A stretch of 64,000 nucleotides of DNA from Dyadobacter sp. NIV53 (GTDB lineage: Bacteria; Bacteroidota; Bacteroidia; Cytophagales; Spirosomataceae), in the NCBI RefSeq assembly GCF_019711195.1, contig NZ_CP081299.1, positions 2,542,001 through 2,606,000 on the forward strand, read 5' to 3'. This document shows, one piece after another, positions 1 to 9,805 of the stretch (the stretch's first letter is position 1; every line of letters starts with the position of its first letter). The notes below the pieces were generated by a model, which worked only from the letters and a program-made list of their open reading frames with translations, made no database searches and was not told the DNA's origin. Both the position numbers and the translations under genes were made by a program.

Positions 1-513
1 TTAAAAAATCATATTAACTTTCTGGAACGGGCTTTTTTAGTTAGGAGACTTGAACCCTATTTTGTTAACATCAGTAAACGGCTGATTAAATCACCGAAAA
101 TATTTATCCGTGATTCAGGATTATTTCATTTTCTAATCGGAATTACTGATTTGGAAGGATTATCGGGGAACATTTCGTTGCGAAATTCGTGGGAAGGATA
201 TGTCATTCAACAGATAATTGCCAGTCTTGAACATAACGTTGAATCATACTTTTACCGTACCAAAGATCAGGCTGAAATGGATTTGGTATTGGTTAAAAAT
301 GGTGAAGTAAAAGTAGCCATTGAAATAAAATATTCAAATAGTCCCGGTTTCAACAGAGGAAATACCGTATCTGTTGAAGATCTGGGAGCCAAAATTAATC
401 TCATAGTCACGCCGCAAGCAGAGGATTACTGGATAAAATCAAATGTCAGGGTTTGTAATATCAATTCTGTCTGGAAGTATTTGAACGACCAGGGAGTTAT
501 AAGAATAGATTAA
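1..513 (+). CDS. C-terminal part of an ATP-binding protein with DUF4143 domain (partial, 5' end outside window)
   Basis: The reading frame is open from base 1, so the gene starts before the window; about 170 residues are visible. The beginning reads LKNHINFLERAF, then RRLEPYF, KRLIKSPKIFIRDSGLFHF and later WEGYVIQQII, the typical order of the DUF4143 domain that follows an N-terminal AAA ATPase module in a large bacterial and archaeal family. The C-terminal half (TKDQAEMDLVLV, then VAIEIKYSN) has the D...EIK pattern of a PD-(D/E)XK nuclease-like fold usual for this domain. The ATPase part is not visible. Cellular role in this family is poorly known. It converges with the permease ending at 584, 70 bp away. 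Confidence 0.85.
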   Translation, partial: LKNHINFLERAFLVRRLEPYFVNISKRLIKSPKIFIRDSGLFHFLIGITDLEGLSGNISLRNSWEGYVIQQIIASLEHNVESYFYRTKDQAEMDLVLVKNGEVKVAIEIKYSNSPGFNRGNTVSVEDLGAKINLIVTPQAEDYWIKSNVRVCNINSVWKYLNDQGVIRID

Positions 514-583
514 AGTCAAATATCTTTAATCTTCTTATAACCCAATCCAATGTCTATTATATTAAATACTACAACTGTGGCCT

Positions 584-2965
584 CTATTCACTCCTCAAAC
601 TCTTCACCGGGTTCATCAATGCTGCACGTATACTTTGAAAACTCACTGTGGCAAAGGCTATAAAAGTCGATAGTACAGCAGCGGCAAGAAATATCCACCA
701 ATGAATTTCTGTCCGGTAAGCAAAGTTTTGCAGCCACTGATACATGCCGTAATAAGCGATTGGTGATGCAATGACAAATGATATTAAAACCAGTTTCAGA
801 AAATCTTTGGATAAAAGTCTGACAATACTTCCAATGGAGGCGCCCATGACTTTCCGTACGCCTATTTCTTTTGTGCGTTGCATGGTACTGTAAGATGCCA
901 GCCCCAGTAATCCCAGACAGGAAATGAAAATAGCCAGGATTGCGAAGTTGAAAAATAGCTTTTCAAACCGTTCTTCGCTGCGGTATTGGCGGTCAAAAAA
1001 TTCATCCATAAAATAGTAACTGAAAGGACGGTCCGGCATGGCTGATTTCCATTTACTTTCAACGGCTGCGATGGTTTCTTTGATATTTCCGCCATCGATT
1101 TTAACTGAGACCAGATCACTTCCTCCCGGTTCAATGCGCATGGTAAGTGGTTTTATTTTTTCCTGCAAAGCACGGAAATGAAAATCTTTGATCACACCAA
1201 CAATTTTTCCTTCACGTCCCCACTGTTTAAATCGCCGTCCAATCGCCTGTTCCGGAGAACTGTAACCAAAAAGCTTGACAGCCGCTTCATTAATAACCAT
1301 AGCCTGGGTAGTATCGGTACCAAATTCCCGGGAAAACGCCCGACCGGCCACTATTTTAAGTTTGAACTGAGGAATATAATCAAAGTCAACGAAATACAGA
1401 TCCAGATTGGCTATCTGCAAATCGCCACTTTTATTTTCTATTTCTGAATAAGCGCTTGGGTTGCCACTACCAGGAACACTGGATGATGCCGCCGTTGATT
1501 TTACTCCACTTAACCCTGCCAATGATTCTTTGAACGCATTACGCTTGGGATCACCTTCCGAATTAACGATCATCATCTGATCCTTGCTAAAACCCAGATT
1601 CCGGTTTCGCATAAAATTCATTTGTGTAAAAACAACAATGGTAGCAATGATTAACGCAATAGAAATACCAAACTGCAAGGTTACCAATCCTTTACGTAAT
1701 AAAATTCCTTTTACACTCGTAGTAAACCGGCCTTTCAAAACCACCACGGGTTCAAATGAAGATAGTACCAGCGCCGGATAAAAACCAGCCAGAACGCCGA
1801 TAATGATCGCTGCAACGAACATGCCTCCTACAAATGGCAGATTGCTAAAAATTCCGGTGCTGATGATTTTTCCCGACAAATTATTGAATAAGGGAATTAA
1901 AACAGCCGAAAGTACAATGGTAAAAACGAACGCAATAAGACACAACAAGATGGATTCACTGATAAATTGTCGGGCCAGGAGTGCTTTGGGTGCACCTACT
2001 ACTTTGCGGATACCAACTTCCTTCGCTCTTTCAACGGAACGGGCGGTGGTCAGGTTGACAAAATTGATACAGGCGATAAGCAGGATAAAAATAGCAACAA
2101 CGGAGAATACATATACGTTATTCATGCTTCCGCTATCATCCGAACCTCTTGTGGACAGCAAGTGAACGTCTCTTAACGGTTCAAGAAACAGCATGTAATG
2201 CATGTTCAATTCGCTCATTAACTTGCCAGCACGATTTTTCAAGAATGCAGGAAATTTCTTTTCGAGAGCACTTCCGGTGGTTCCGGGCTTTAAAAGAAGA
2301 TAAGTTGTGGCACCGAAATTCCCCCATTGGTCATCAATTCCTTTGTTAAATCTTTGGGTAAGCGTTGACATGGAAATGAACATATCACCCTTAAACTGTG
2401 CATTTTCAGGTATATCTTTCATGACGCCCGTCACAATTGCAGGCAAACCTTCACCTGATAAAAGTAACGTCTGACCAATTGGATCTGTGTCACCAAAATA
2501 TTTTTTTGCTGCCGTTTCTGTAAATACAAGGCTTAGCTGATCTTTTAACGCAGTTTTAGGATTACCCTTTATCAGCTTAAAATCAAAAACGCTGAACAAG
2601 GTTGAATCTGCAAATACTGATTTTTCTTCCTGAAATTTAAGATCGCCCTTTCTCACCAAAAAACTGCCTCCATTTATGCGGACGAATGCTTCTACTTCGG
2701 GAAAATCAGTTTTAATATTTGGAGCAAATGCCCAGGAAGTCGAGCCTGTATTCATAGTTTCAGATGGTGTTTTAATATCTGTTACCAATCTGTAAATCCG
2801 GTCTGCTTTGGTATTAAACGCGTCGTAGCTCAATTCGAAATTGACATATAAAAATATCAGGAAACAGGCCGACATTCCGACCGTCAGCCCCATGATGTTG
2901 ATAAATGAAAAAACCTTGTGTTTCCAAAGGTTACGAAATGCAATTTTAAGATAGTTTTTTAACAT
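584..2965 (-). CDS. ABC transporter permease, MacB/FtsX type (paralogue 1 of the array)
   Basis: A 793-residue inner-membrane permease. Layout: TM1 about 20-41; first periplasmic MacB_PCD domain about 42-283 with KKYFGDTDPIGQ; TM2-4 about 284-398, carrying the cytoplasmic motif AKEVGIRKVVGA (314-325); TM5 about 425-447; second periplasmic domain to about 670; TM6-8, with TKEIGVRKVMGAS at 698-710. It ends AALMNPVKSLRSE. It is thus two FtsX halves fused, and one chain could form a whole pore. An ATG at 3076 is possible, but I chose 2965 because MLKNYLKIAFRNLW is the start shared by the paralogues and the extra 37 residues resemble none of them. It is a single-gene unit with its own dyad promoter. 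Substrate unknown. Confidence 0.93.
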   Translation of the reverse strand: MLKNYLKIAFRNLWKHKVFSFINIMGLTVGMSACFLIFLYVNFELSYDAFNTKADRIYRLVTDIKTPSETMNTGSTSWAFAPNIKTDFPEVEAFVRINGGSFLVRKGDLKFQEEKSVFADSTLFSVFDFKLIKGNPKTALKDQLSLVFTETAAKKYFGDTDPIGQTLLLSGEGLPAIVTGVMKDIPENAQFKGDMFISMSTLTQRFNKGIDDQWGNFGATTYLLLKPGTTGSALEKKFPAFLKNRAGKLMSELNMHYMLFLEPLRDVHLLSTRGSDDSGSMNNVYVFSVVAIFILLIACINFVNLTTARSVERAKEVGIRKVVGAPKALLARQFISESILLCLIAFVFTIVLSAVLIPLFNNLSGKIISTGIFSNLPFVGGMFVAAIIIGVLAGFYPALVLSSFEPVVVLKGRFTTSVKGILLRKGLVTLQFGISIALIIATIVVFTQMNFMRNRNLGFSKDQMMIVNSEGDPKRNAFKESLAGLSGVKSTAASSSVPGSGNPSAYSEIENKSGDLQIANLDLYFVDFDYIPQFKLKIVAGRAFSREFGTDTTQAMVINEAAVKLFGYSSPEQAIGRRFKQWGREGKIVGVIKDFHFRALQEKIKPLTMRIEPGGSDLVSVKIDGGNIKETIAAVESKWKSAMPDRPFSYYFMDEFFDRQYRSEERFEKLFFNFAILAIFISCLGLLGLASYSTMQRTKEIGVRKVMGASIGSIVRLLSKDFLKLVLISFVIASPIAYYGMYQWLQNFAYRTEIHWWIFLAAAVLSTFIAFATVSFQSIRAALMNPVKSLRSE

Positions 2966-3034
2966 GGCTGTTTTTAAGGCTGTCAGCAATTGGCTTTCGG
3001 CTTTCGTTATATTATGAATATGGCTTCGCCCCAA

Positions 3035-3141
3035 ACAACAAAACTTATGCCTGCTGTTTATATGTTTGCTTTTCAAACAATTGACTATTAGTTACCTTGA
3101 AAAAGTGTTCATTTACGAACAGCAAAACACGTTGACGGACA
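3035..3141 (-). promoter_or_regulatory. Paired-dyad control region of permease 2965-584
   Basis: A perfect dyad tgttc-N6-gaaca lies at 3106-3121. Exactly 20 bp further out, an in-register right half ggaca sits at 3137-3141, its left half being degenerate. On the minus strand the box AGGCATAAGTTTTG has its GG at 3051-3050, 56 bp from the dyad edge and about 85 bp before the ATG. The same geometry recurs in this window at 26327, 37191, 41755, 42875, 47144 and 63967. I infer an activator-binding region; the protein is not in the window. Confidence 0.6.
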
Positions 3142-3169
3142 CTCAAAAATTCAGTTGATAAGTACATTA

Positions 3170-3212
3170 AATCCCCGCAATATTAAAACCAGGCTTTAAT
3201 ATTGCGGGGATT
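3170..3212 (-). terminator. Hairpin terminator after the GNAT gene
   Basis: An 18-bp perfect stem (3170-3187 with 3195-3212) encloses a 7-base loop. It lies 19 bp after the stop of the acetyltransferase gene. The T-run after the stem on the minus strand is short (atttaatg), so termination strength is uncertain. Confidence 0.7.
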
Positions 3213-3230
3213 CTAATAAGCTGTTTGAGG

Positions 3231-3728
3231 TTACAGCTTCAATATATAATCCATCCTGGCAAAGTTCTTGTCGTTGATTACCTCTCGGTAAAATACAAAA
3301 TCCTGCTTTGTAAGTACGTGGATAGAAGGATGATTTCCAGGATCTACTACGCCAATCAGTTCACTGATATTGCCCAGTTCTTTTGCGTATACAATCAATC
3401 GTTTTGTTATTTCTGAAGCATAACCTTTATTCCAGAATTCCGGAAGCAACGCATAACCGATTTCGGTCATACCATTTTCAAAAGGAACAATTTTCGCCAA
3501 TCCAATGAATGCACCCGTTGCCTTTTCTGTCACCGCCAAAAAACCCATATCTTCCCGGTTTTGATCTGCATCCAGCGCTACCTGAAATCTAATTTGTGCT
3601 TCATTAACAGTTAGCCCTTTTCCGGTAATATGCTTCATCACCTCTTCCTGAGAAACCAGCCTCGTATAGTCAGGGAAGTGGCTGTTATCAAATTTGTTAT
3701 AAATTAATCGGTCTGACTCGAGATACAT
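3231..3728 (-). CDS. GNAT-family N-acetyltransferase (RimJ/RimL-like)
   Basis: 165 residues from the chosen start MYLESDRLIYNKF. The open frame continues up to 3803, but the 25 extra residues (MVGRSDRIFPF...) do not resemble the family start, which is normally an E-(S/T)-x-R-L motif as found here. GNAT acetyl-CoA features: a beta strand FLAVTEKATGAFIGLAKIV, then EIGYALLPEFWNKGYASEITKRLI, which holds the N-K-G-Y-A phosphate-binding turn of motif A. Such cytoplasmic enzymes acetylate protein N-termini or small molecules; the acceptor cannot be told. It is divergent from the lipoprotein gene at 3849 and followed by a hairpin terminator. Confidence 0.85.
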   Translation of the reverse strand: MYLESDRLIYNKFDNSHFPDYTRLVSQEEVMKHITGKGLTVNEAQIRFQVALDADQNREDMGFLAVTEKATGAFIGLAKIVPFENGMTEIGYALLPEFWNKGYASEITKRLIVYAKELGNISELIGVVDPGNHPSIHVLTKQDFVFYREVINDKNFARMDYILKL

Positions 3729-3848
3729 GCTGCAAAGTTTAAAATGGTAATATAAATCATTTCGAAATAAAAAGGGAAAAATCCTGTCTGATCTTCCAAC
3801 CATTTAAATTTTAGAAGTGTCTAATTTGGGAAACTAATCCCTATCGCC

Positions 3849-4628
3849 ATGCTCAAAAAATTACGTTTTCTACTTTTTGCTCCCTTATGGCTGGCCTGCC
3901 AACCCGGCGATCCGGCTACCGAATTCAGTTCTGAGCCTGATCTTATTGCTTACAATGATGATGCTCCGCTTCTAAAAAAGACGTATTGCTATGATGGGAA
4001 TTGCACCGAAATTTCTGGTGAAGAAAATTACATTTATAATGCCGCAGGTAAACTGACCAAAATGGAGCTTAAATCACGAACGGTTTCCGGAAAGCTGGAA
4101 TTACAATCCTATACTGACCATTTATACAATAATAACGGAGTGCTGATAAGAAAAATAATGTACAGCAAAAATAGCCCTGCGTCTGATTGGCTTCCAGGCA
4201 ATGAATCTGAATATGAGTATATAAATGGTGTTGTAAGTCTGGAAAAGACATACCTGTACGTGTACAATTCAGGGCAAAAAGTACTTACAGGACAAATAAA
4301 GTATGAGTTCAAAAATGGCAAAAAACTCGGACAAAGCTGGACTGACGGACAGAACAATCTATTATATCGTGTTGAATATGCCTATAAAAATGATGTGCTG
4401 AGTCTCGAAACCTGGTATGACGGCAAGGACAAGGTAAACCGCATTTTCGAACATAAATTTGCTGGTAACCGCCGGCAAATTGGTGAGTATCTGATCAATA
4501 CAAAGGAGCAGCTTGCATTAATAGAAAAAACTTATGATGAGAAAGGCAGATTATCTACTCAAATAACCAAAGTGAGCAATCCTTTGCTTTGCTCGCTGGC
4601 TCCGGGACTAATACGATATAGTTATTGA
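3849..4628 (+). CDS. Putative lipoprotein with YD-like repeats
   Basis: 259 residues. The N-terminus MLKKLRFLLFAPLWLAC looks like a lipoprotein signal with Cys17 as the lipidated residue, although Trp at -3 is unusual. The rest is a series of aromatic repeat units of about 25-35 residues: YNAAGKLTKMEL, YNNNGVLIRKIMY, YEYINGVVSLEKTY, YEFKNGKKLGQSW, YAYKNDVLSLETWYDG, YDEKGRLSTQ. This Y-x-N/D-x-G-x-L pattern resembles the YD/Rhs-like or wide MORN-like beta repeats common in Bacteroidota surface lipoproteins. Function unknown; probably anchored in the envelope. It converges on the permease ending at 4821, with a long repeat hairpin between them that may terminate both. Confidence 0.75.
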   Translation: MLKKLRFLLFAPLWLACQPGDPATEFSSEPDLIAYNDDAPLLKKTYCYDGNCTEISGEENYIYNAAGKLTKMELKSRTVSGKLELQSYTDHLYNNNGVLIRKIMYSKNSPASDWLPGNESEYEYINGVVSLEKTYLYVYNSGQKVLTGQIKYEFKNGKKLGQSWTDGQNNLLYRVEYAYKNDVLSLETWYDGKDKVNRIFEHKFAGNRRQIGEYLINTKEQLALIEKTYDEKGRLSTQITKVSNPLLCSLAPGLIRYSY

Positions 4629-4800
4629 AAAGGGTTAAAAGGTGAAAGGTTAATGGGTTAATGGGTTAAAAGGTTAATGGGTTAAATGGTTACTGGTCAA
4701 CGGCGAGTTAACACCGTCAGGTCAGGAAGCAATCTTTCACCTTTTAACCTTTTAACCTTTCACCTTTTAATCTTTCACCTTTTAACCTTTCACCTTCCCG
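4629..4800. repeat. TTAACC-type intergenic inverted repeat
   Basis: The left arm (4629-4690) is many copies of variants of aaaaggttaa. The right arm (4735-4798) is the complementary series ttaaccttttaacc with caccttttaa variants. Together they could fold into a hairpin of some 60 bp per arm between two convergent genes. A GC-rich tail cgtggcggcccggcc follows at about 4799-4813. Confidence 0.85.
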
Positions 4801-4820
4801 TGGCGGCCCGGCCTTTTCTC

Positions 4821-7190
4821 TCACTCATTCTTCAAACTCTTTACCGGATCCATCAACGCAGCCCTAACGCTCTGAAAGCTAATCGTTACCAAAGCAATGC
4901 CAACAGCAAGCAGCGCTGATATAGCATAAATCCAAATCGGAATCTCAATTCTGTATGGAAAATCCTGCAACCATTTGTCCATGAAATAATAGGCAACCGG
5001 AATAGCCAGCACGATTGATACCAAAACCAATTTGATAAAATCCCTGGAAAGCAATCCAACGATGCCCGCTATTGAAGCACCCAGAACTTTACGAATTCCG
5101 ATTTCCCGTGTTCTGGTTTCGGCCGTGAACGTAACCAGTCCGAACAAACCCATGCAGGCAATGAAAATGGCAAATGCAGTAAATACCGAAAACATTTTTG
5201 ACATTCTGATTTCAGTCTTGAAAGTTTCATTGAAAGCATCGTCCAGAAAATAATATTCAAAGGGCTTTTCCTGGTCATATTTCTTAAAAATCTGGCCGAT
5301 CGCAGCAACCTTTTCTTTAATGTCCGTTCTCGGATCAAGCCTCACATATAGGATTGCGTTTGACGAGGATTTCAAAATATTGGTTGTATCGCCAACTACA
5401 AAAAGACCAACTCCCTTAATTTCACTCTGTAAAGATGAAAAATGGAAGTCTTTCAAAATTCCAGCCACCTCGCTATCAAGCACTTTTTGTCCAACAGGAT
5501 TTCCAGTCATACCCAGCTCTTTAATCGCTGCCTGATTCAATAAAACATGATTTCTATTGCGCCAGGAATTTTCATTCGGTTTGGTTTGCCAGTTTAATCC
5601 AAGTGTCTTAATAAAATTATTATCCACAGAAAAGCCAGCAAGTGCAACATCTTTTTTAGTAGTAAAATTTTTAATAAAAAACATATTGTATCCCTTGAAA
5701 AACCCGGCATTGGTTATCGAAACGTTACTCACACCAACCTGATCCCGTATTTCATTACGAAGCGGAAAATAATTATTGGCCACGGATGATGTCAACGGAA
5801 TACTTAAAACCTGTTCTTTGTAAAGCCCCAGGTTCTTGTTTTGCATATATTGAAGCTGATCCTTCACAACCAAGCTACACACAATGAGCGCAATAGAAAC
5901 GGTAAATTGCAAAACCATGAAAAACTTCCGTACTCCGGCACTGCTTTGTCCGCCTGTTAATTTCCCCTTCAAAACTTCCAGCGGCGCAAACCCCGACAAT
6001 ACAAGTGCCGGATAACTTCCTGCTATGAATGCGCTCAAAAGAAGCAACCCCGCAACCAGACCAACAAATGATGGTGAAAATAAAAATGAAGAATCAATCC
6101 GAAGATTCAGCAGATCGTAGAATGGCTGTCGAAGCACTTGAACCAGCACAAATGACAATGCAAAGGCGACCGAACACAATAGGACCGATTCGACGTAAAA
6201 CTGTTTTACCAATCCGCTTCTTCCTGCACCGACTACCTTTCGAACACCAACTTCTTTTGCACGCAAAGTTGCTCGCGCAGTAGTAAGGCTCATATAGTTG
6301 AATAGCGCAAGAAAAAGGATTACAATCGCGACAACAGCAAAAATGTAAATCAAGCCAGTATTACCAGAACTGGAAAAATTATTACCTAGATGTATCGTCG
6401 CAAAACTTTCCAGTTTGTAACTGGCCTGTGTATCAAATCCTTCACCGCGCCCACCCTCTCTTTTTATATTTTTTTCAACATTCGCTACCGATCTCTCAGA
6501 ATCAAGCAAAAGGTACGTATTGAATGCACCTGCGCCTTCCCAGATATTTTTGTTTTCGGCACTTAACTGAGGGAAAGTGATTGCCGAAACTATAAAATCA
6601 TAATTGAAAGTAGAATTCGAAGGCGGATTTTCAGCAACGCCGGTTATTTGCATCAGGTGTTTGCCATCTAACATCAATACCTTTCCAATTGGATCGGCGT
6701 CGCCAAAATATTTTTTAGACATCCGCTCCGAAATCACCATCGCAAACGGCTTTTCCAACATCGTTTTCGGATCTCCTTCTTTTACCTTGAAGGTGAAAAT
6801 ATTGAAAAACGAAGGATCGGCGAACATGAAATTTTGCTCGTAAAATATCTGTTCTGGTTTGTCAGGATTTTTCATCACTACTTTTTCAAAAGCAGTTTTT
6901 ACTCTCACAAAATCTTTGACCTGTGGATTGTACCGTTTTAAAGCGGGCCCAAGCTTCGCGTTAAACGCGTTGAACTGCATGTCCTGGTCGCCAAATTTCA
7001 TCTTACCTAAAATCCGATAAATCCGTTTATGATTTTCATGGAATTTGTCATAACTAAACTCATGCATGACAAACATCAGGATCAATACCGAAACTGACAT
7101 TCCCATGGCTAAGCCGGTAATGTTAATAAAGGAATAGGTTTTGTTCTTTACCAGGTTCCTTAGCGCGATTTTTAGATAGTTTTTTAGCAT
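4821..7190 (-). CDS. ABC transporter permease, MacB/FtsX type (paralogue 2)
   Basis: 789 residues, starting MLKNYLKIALRNLVKNK. The first cytoplasmic motif AKEVGVRKVVGA starts at residue 311, the second (TREIGIRKVLGAS) at 694. KKYFGDADPIGK marks the first periplasmic domain. The C-terminus is AALMDPVKSLKNE, with Asp replacing the usual Asn. It is the last gene of the long run that begins at 26201, 145 bp after the stop of the gene before it only by an AACCTTTT hairpin, with no dyad promoter of its own. The first periplasmic domain contains GGRGEGFDTQ, a glycine-rich stretch not seen in neighbours. Substrate unknown. Confidence 0.93.
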   Translation of the reverse strand: MLKNYLKIALRNLVKNKTYSFINITGLAMGMSVSVLILMFVMHEFSYDKFHENHKRIYRILGKMKFGDQDMQFNAFNAKLGPALKRYNPQVKDFVRVKTAFEKVVMKNPDKPEQIFYEQNFMFADPSFFNIFTFKVKEGDPKTMLEKPFAMVISERMSKKYFGDADPIGKVLMLDGKHLMQITGVAENPPSNSTFNYDFIVSAITFPQLSAENKNIWEGAGAFNTYLLLDSERSVANVEKNIKREGGRGEGFDTQASYKLESFATIHLGNNFSSSGNTGLIYIFAVVAIVILFLALFNYMSLTTARATLRAKEVGVRKVVGAGRSGLVKQFYVESVLLCSVAFALSFVLVQVLRQPFYDLLNLRIDSSFLFSPSFVGLVAGLLLLSAFIAGSYPALVLSGFAPLEVLKGKLTGGQSSAGVRKFFMVLQFTVSIALIVCSLVVKDQLQYMQNKNLGLYKEQVLSIPLTSSVANNYFPLRNEIRDQVGVSNVSITNAGFFKGYNMFFIKNFTTKKDVALAGFSVDNNFIKTLGLNWQTKPNENSWRNRNHVLLNQAAIKELGMTGNPVGQKVLDSEVAGILKDFHFSSLQSEIKGVGLFVVGDTTNILKSSSNAILYVRLDPRTDIKEKVAAIGQIFKKYDQEKPFEYYFLDDAFNETFKTEIRMSKMFSVFTAFAIFIACMGLFGLVTFTAETRTREIGIRKVLGASIAGIVGLLSRDFIKLVLVSIVLAIPVAYYFMDKWLQDFPYRIEIPIWIYAISALLAVGIALVTISFQSVRAALMDPVKSLKNE

Positions 7191-7203
7191 GATGAAAAAT
7201 ATA

Positions 7204-7326
7204 AAGGGTTAAAAGGTTAAACGGGGAAAGGTTAAACGGTTAAATGATCAACGGGTCAGAACTACAAGTCAATCGGTGCTATTGAGGTAACCCGTCATAG
7301 CTGTTAACCTTTTGACCTTTTAACCT
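7204..7326. repeat. TTAACC-type intergenic inverted repeat
   Basis: Left arm at 7204-7245 (agggttaaaaggttaaacgg and variants), right arm at 7303-7326 (gttaaccttttgacctttta). It fills the gap between paralogues 3 and 2. Confidence 0.85.
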
Positions 7327-7335
7327 AATCTTCCT

Positions 7336-9804
7336 TCACTCACTTCGCAAGCTCTTCACCGGGTTCATTAGCGCCGTTTTTAAGCTTTGCAGGCAAATAG
7401 TAATCAATGTTATTGTTAGTAAAATCACAGGCGGAACGATGAAAATGGCCCACCCTAAGCTGATGTGAAACGCGTAGCTGTTAAGCCAGTCTTTTGCTGA
7501 AAAGTATATGATCGGAATTGCAATAATGGCAGCGAAACCAACCAGCTTTATAAAATCTTTTGAAACCAAAACCAAAAGGCCGCCGACGGATGCGCCAAGT
7601 ACTTTTCGGACACCGATTTCTTTTGTTCTTAACTTGATTACGAAGCTGGATAACCCGAGAAGTCCCATTGATGCGACCAAAATTGCCAGTATTGCAAAAA
7701 GTCCGAAAACGTTTCCAAGACGGTTATCTGCCTGATATTGCTGATTAAAATATTCGTCAAGGAAGAAATATTCGAAAGGATTTCCCGGAAACGCTTTCTT
7801 GTAGGATTCTCCTATATCAGTTATACTTTTTGACGCATTTGAAACATTAATATTCACCGAAATATACTTCCAGTCGCTGTATGACGGGTAATAGCAAAGG
7901 ATTGGATCGAATTTTTCTTTCAGGGAACGCTGATGAAAATTCTTCATGACGCCGATGATTTTACAGGGTAAATCTTCCTGACCAAGCCGGAACAGCACGT
8001 CCTGATTGATCGCTTCGTCGGCTGATTTGTAACCCAGCGATTCAATAACTTCCTCATTAACAATGATCTTGTTATTGCTTTTCAGGTTAAGGCTCGAAGA
8101 ATCGGTGGCAGTAAAGTTCTTCCCGGCAATAAGCTCAATTTTATAAGCAGGAATAAAATTCTCGTCAATCTCCATCAGATAACTCGTGAAATTGTGCGAC
8201 TGATCCTGATTGGCCCGCCTCACGCTATTGCGGTAGCGAATCATACTTCCCGGAATGTCAGACGTTGTTGTAGCACCGCTCACAGATGGAGTCTGCTTCA
8301 ATTCAGATTTGAAGAAATTGTATTTACCACCGATCGTAGAATCCACAATAGCTGGCGATTTTACAATGAGTACCTGGTCCTTTTTGTATCCCAAATTCCC
8401 ATTTCGCATGTAGTTGAACTGCCTGAAAACGATGAGCGTTGCGGAAATGAGAATGATCGAAAGTACAAATTGGAAAGAAACCAAAACGCGTCTTAGCGAA
8501 ATGCCTTTGTTTGATTTGATCATCAAACCTTTGAGAACGGCGGCGGGCATAAATGACGACAGGACAAATGCCGGATAGGCGCCAACCAGCAAGGCCCCGA
8601 AAACAAAAATACCAAGGACACTCATCCAAAACACAGGCAAACTTCCCAAACCGGTGGAGAAAAATCCGGCACTTATATTCTTGCCAATGAAGTCATTGAA
8701 GAAAGGAATGAATGAAACGATAATGATCAGTGCCAGCAACAATGCAAGCACGTTGACGATAAAAGATTCAAGCAAAAACTGAACTACCAGTTGTTGTTTT
8801 TCAGCACCAACGACTTTCCTAAGACCAACTTCCTTGGCGCGTTCCATGGATTTGGCGGTTGATAAATTGATGTAATTAATCCAGGCGATGAACAGAATAA
8901 ACGCGCCGATGATGGCCAGAAAGTAAATTTCCTTTTCACTTCCGTTTGCTTCTGCTTCTTTCAGAAGATTAGAATTAAGGTGAATGTCAGTAATAGGTTG
9001 TAATTCAAATGTGTTCCCAAAGCTCAACTCTTTCATTTTTGCACCCAGATATTTCTGAATAAAAGCAGGAAATTTTGCTTCGAGTTTCTTAACATCCGTT
9101 CCAGGCGCGAGCACGACGTAGTTGTAAAACTCCGGCCAGGTCCAGACATCCTTACCCCAGTTTGGCCCAACCGTTTCGAAAGAAATGAGCATGTCGAATT
9201 TGATATGCGAATTTTCCGGAACGTCCTGAAATACAGCAGTCACTTTCATCGGCATACGCCCGTTCATTTTAAGAACCTGTCCAACCGGATTTTTTGTGCC
9301 AAAATATTTTTTCGCTTCGGACGCTGAAATGGCAATCGTATTGGCTTCCGTCAGACATGTCTTTCTGTCGCCAAAAACGAGAGGATATGAAAACACATTG
9401 AAAAATGAGGCATCAGCAAGAAATATCTTACTCTCGTTGAACGTCTTTGGTTCTGCATTCAAAGCTTCATAAGACATCGTCGAAGCGTTCATAAAGAGCG
9501 AAACACTCACGACTCGAACGTAGTCGAGCACTTCCGGAAAGTCAGCCTTCATGGCCGGACCAACAGCCGGATGATTCGCAGCAGTAGTCGGAACATTGGC
9601 CATACTTCCCGAATAAGAAATAGGAATTCGGTAAATGTTGCCAGCATTTTTATTAAACCGGTCGTAACTCGATTCGAAATAAACATACTGAAAAATGAAG
9701 AAACAGGCAGCGATACCAATTGCCAGTCCAAAAATGTTAATCGCCGAGAAAGTCTTGTTTCTCCAAAGGTTCCGGCGGGCGATTTTTGCGTAATTGCGTA
9801 GCAT
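7336..9804 (-). CDS. ABC transporter permease, MacB/FtsX type (paralogue 3)
   Basis: 822 residues, one of the longest copies; the extra length is in the two periplasmic domains. It starts MLRNYAKIARRNLWRNK. The first cytoplasmic motif is AKEVGLRKVVGAEKQQLVVQF; the second, TKEIGVRKVLGAS, starts at residue 727. KKYFGTKNPVGQ is the conserved turn of the first periplasmic domain, and the protein ends TALMNPVKSLRSE. The gene follows an S23-type four-helix gene (stop at 9893, 88 bp upstream), so the two are probably co-transcribed. Inner membrane; substrate unknown. Confidence 0.93.
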   Translation of the reverse strand: MLRNYAKIARRNLWRNKTFSAINIFGLAIGIAACFFIFQYVYFESSYDRFNKNAGNIYRIPISYSGSMANVPTTAANHPAVGPAMKADFPEVLDYVRVVSVSLFMNASTMSYEALNAEPKTFNESKIFLADASFFNVFSYPLVFGDRKTCLTEANTIAISASEAKKYFGTKNPVGQVLKMNGRMPMKVTAVFQDVPENSHIKFDMLISFETVGPNWGKDVWTWPEFYNYVVLAPGTDVKKLEAKFPAFIQKYLGAKMKELSFGNTFELQPITDIHLNSNLLKEAEANGSEKEIYFLAIIGAFILFIAWINYINLSTAKSMERAKEVGLRKVVGAEKQQLVVQFLLESFIVNVLALLLALIIIVSFIPFFNDFIGKNISAGFFSTGLGSLPVFWMSVLGIFVFGALLVGAYPAFVLSSFMPAAVLKGLMIKSNKGISLRRVLVSFQFVLSIILISATLIVFRQFNYMRNGNLGYKKDQVLIVKSPAIVDSTIGGKYNFFKSELKQTPSVSGATTTSDIPGSMIRYRNSVRRANQDQSHNFTSYLMEIDENFIPAYKIELIAGKNFTATDSSSLNLKSNNKIIVNEEVIESLGYKSADEAINQDVLFRLGQEDLPCKIIGVMKNFHQRSLKEKFDPILCYYPSYSDWKYISVNINVSNASKSITDIGESYKKAFPGNPFEYFFLDEYFNQQYQADNRLGNVFGLFAILAILVASMGLLGLSSFVIKLRTKEIGVRKVLGASVGGLLVLVSKDFIKLVGFAAIIAIPIIYFSAKDWLNSYAFHISLGWAIFIVPPVILLTITLITICLQSLKTALMNPVKSLRSE

Positions 9805-9805
9805 A

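Noticed and set aside
3035..3060. Sigma-54 promoter reading of the TGGYAY boxes
   Set aside because: The GG and the dyads about 70-110 bp upstream fit the layout of sigma-54 promoters, but ten bases after GG the expected GC is missing in all eight boxes (GT, AA, CC, CA, TA, TG, AA, GT). I therefore report the boxes without naming a sigma factor.
4686..4919. 77-residue plus-strand ORF rich in LLTFHL repeats
   Set aside because: It is a translation of the TTAACC repeat arm and then antisense to a permease; not a gene.
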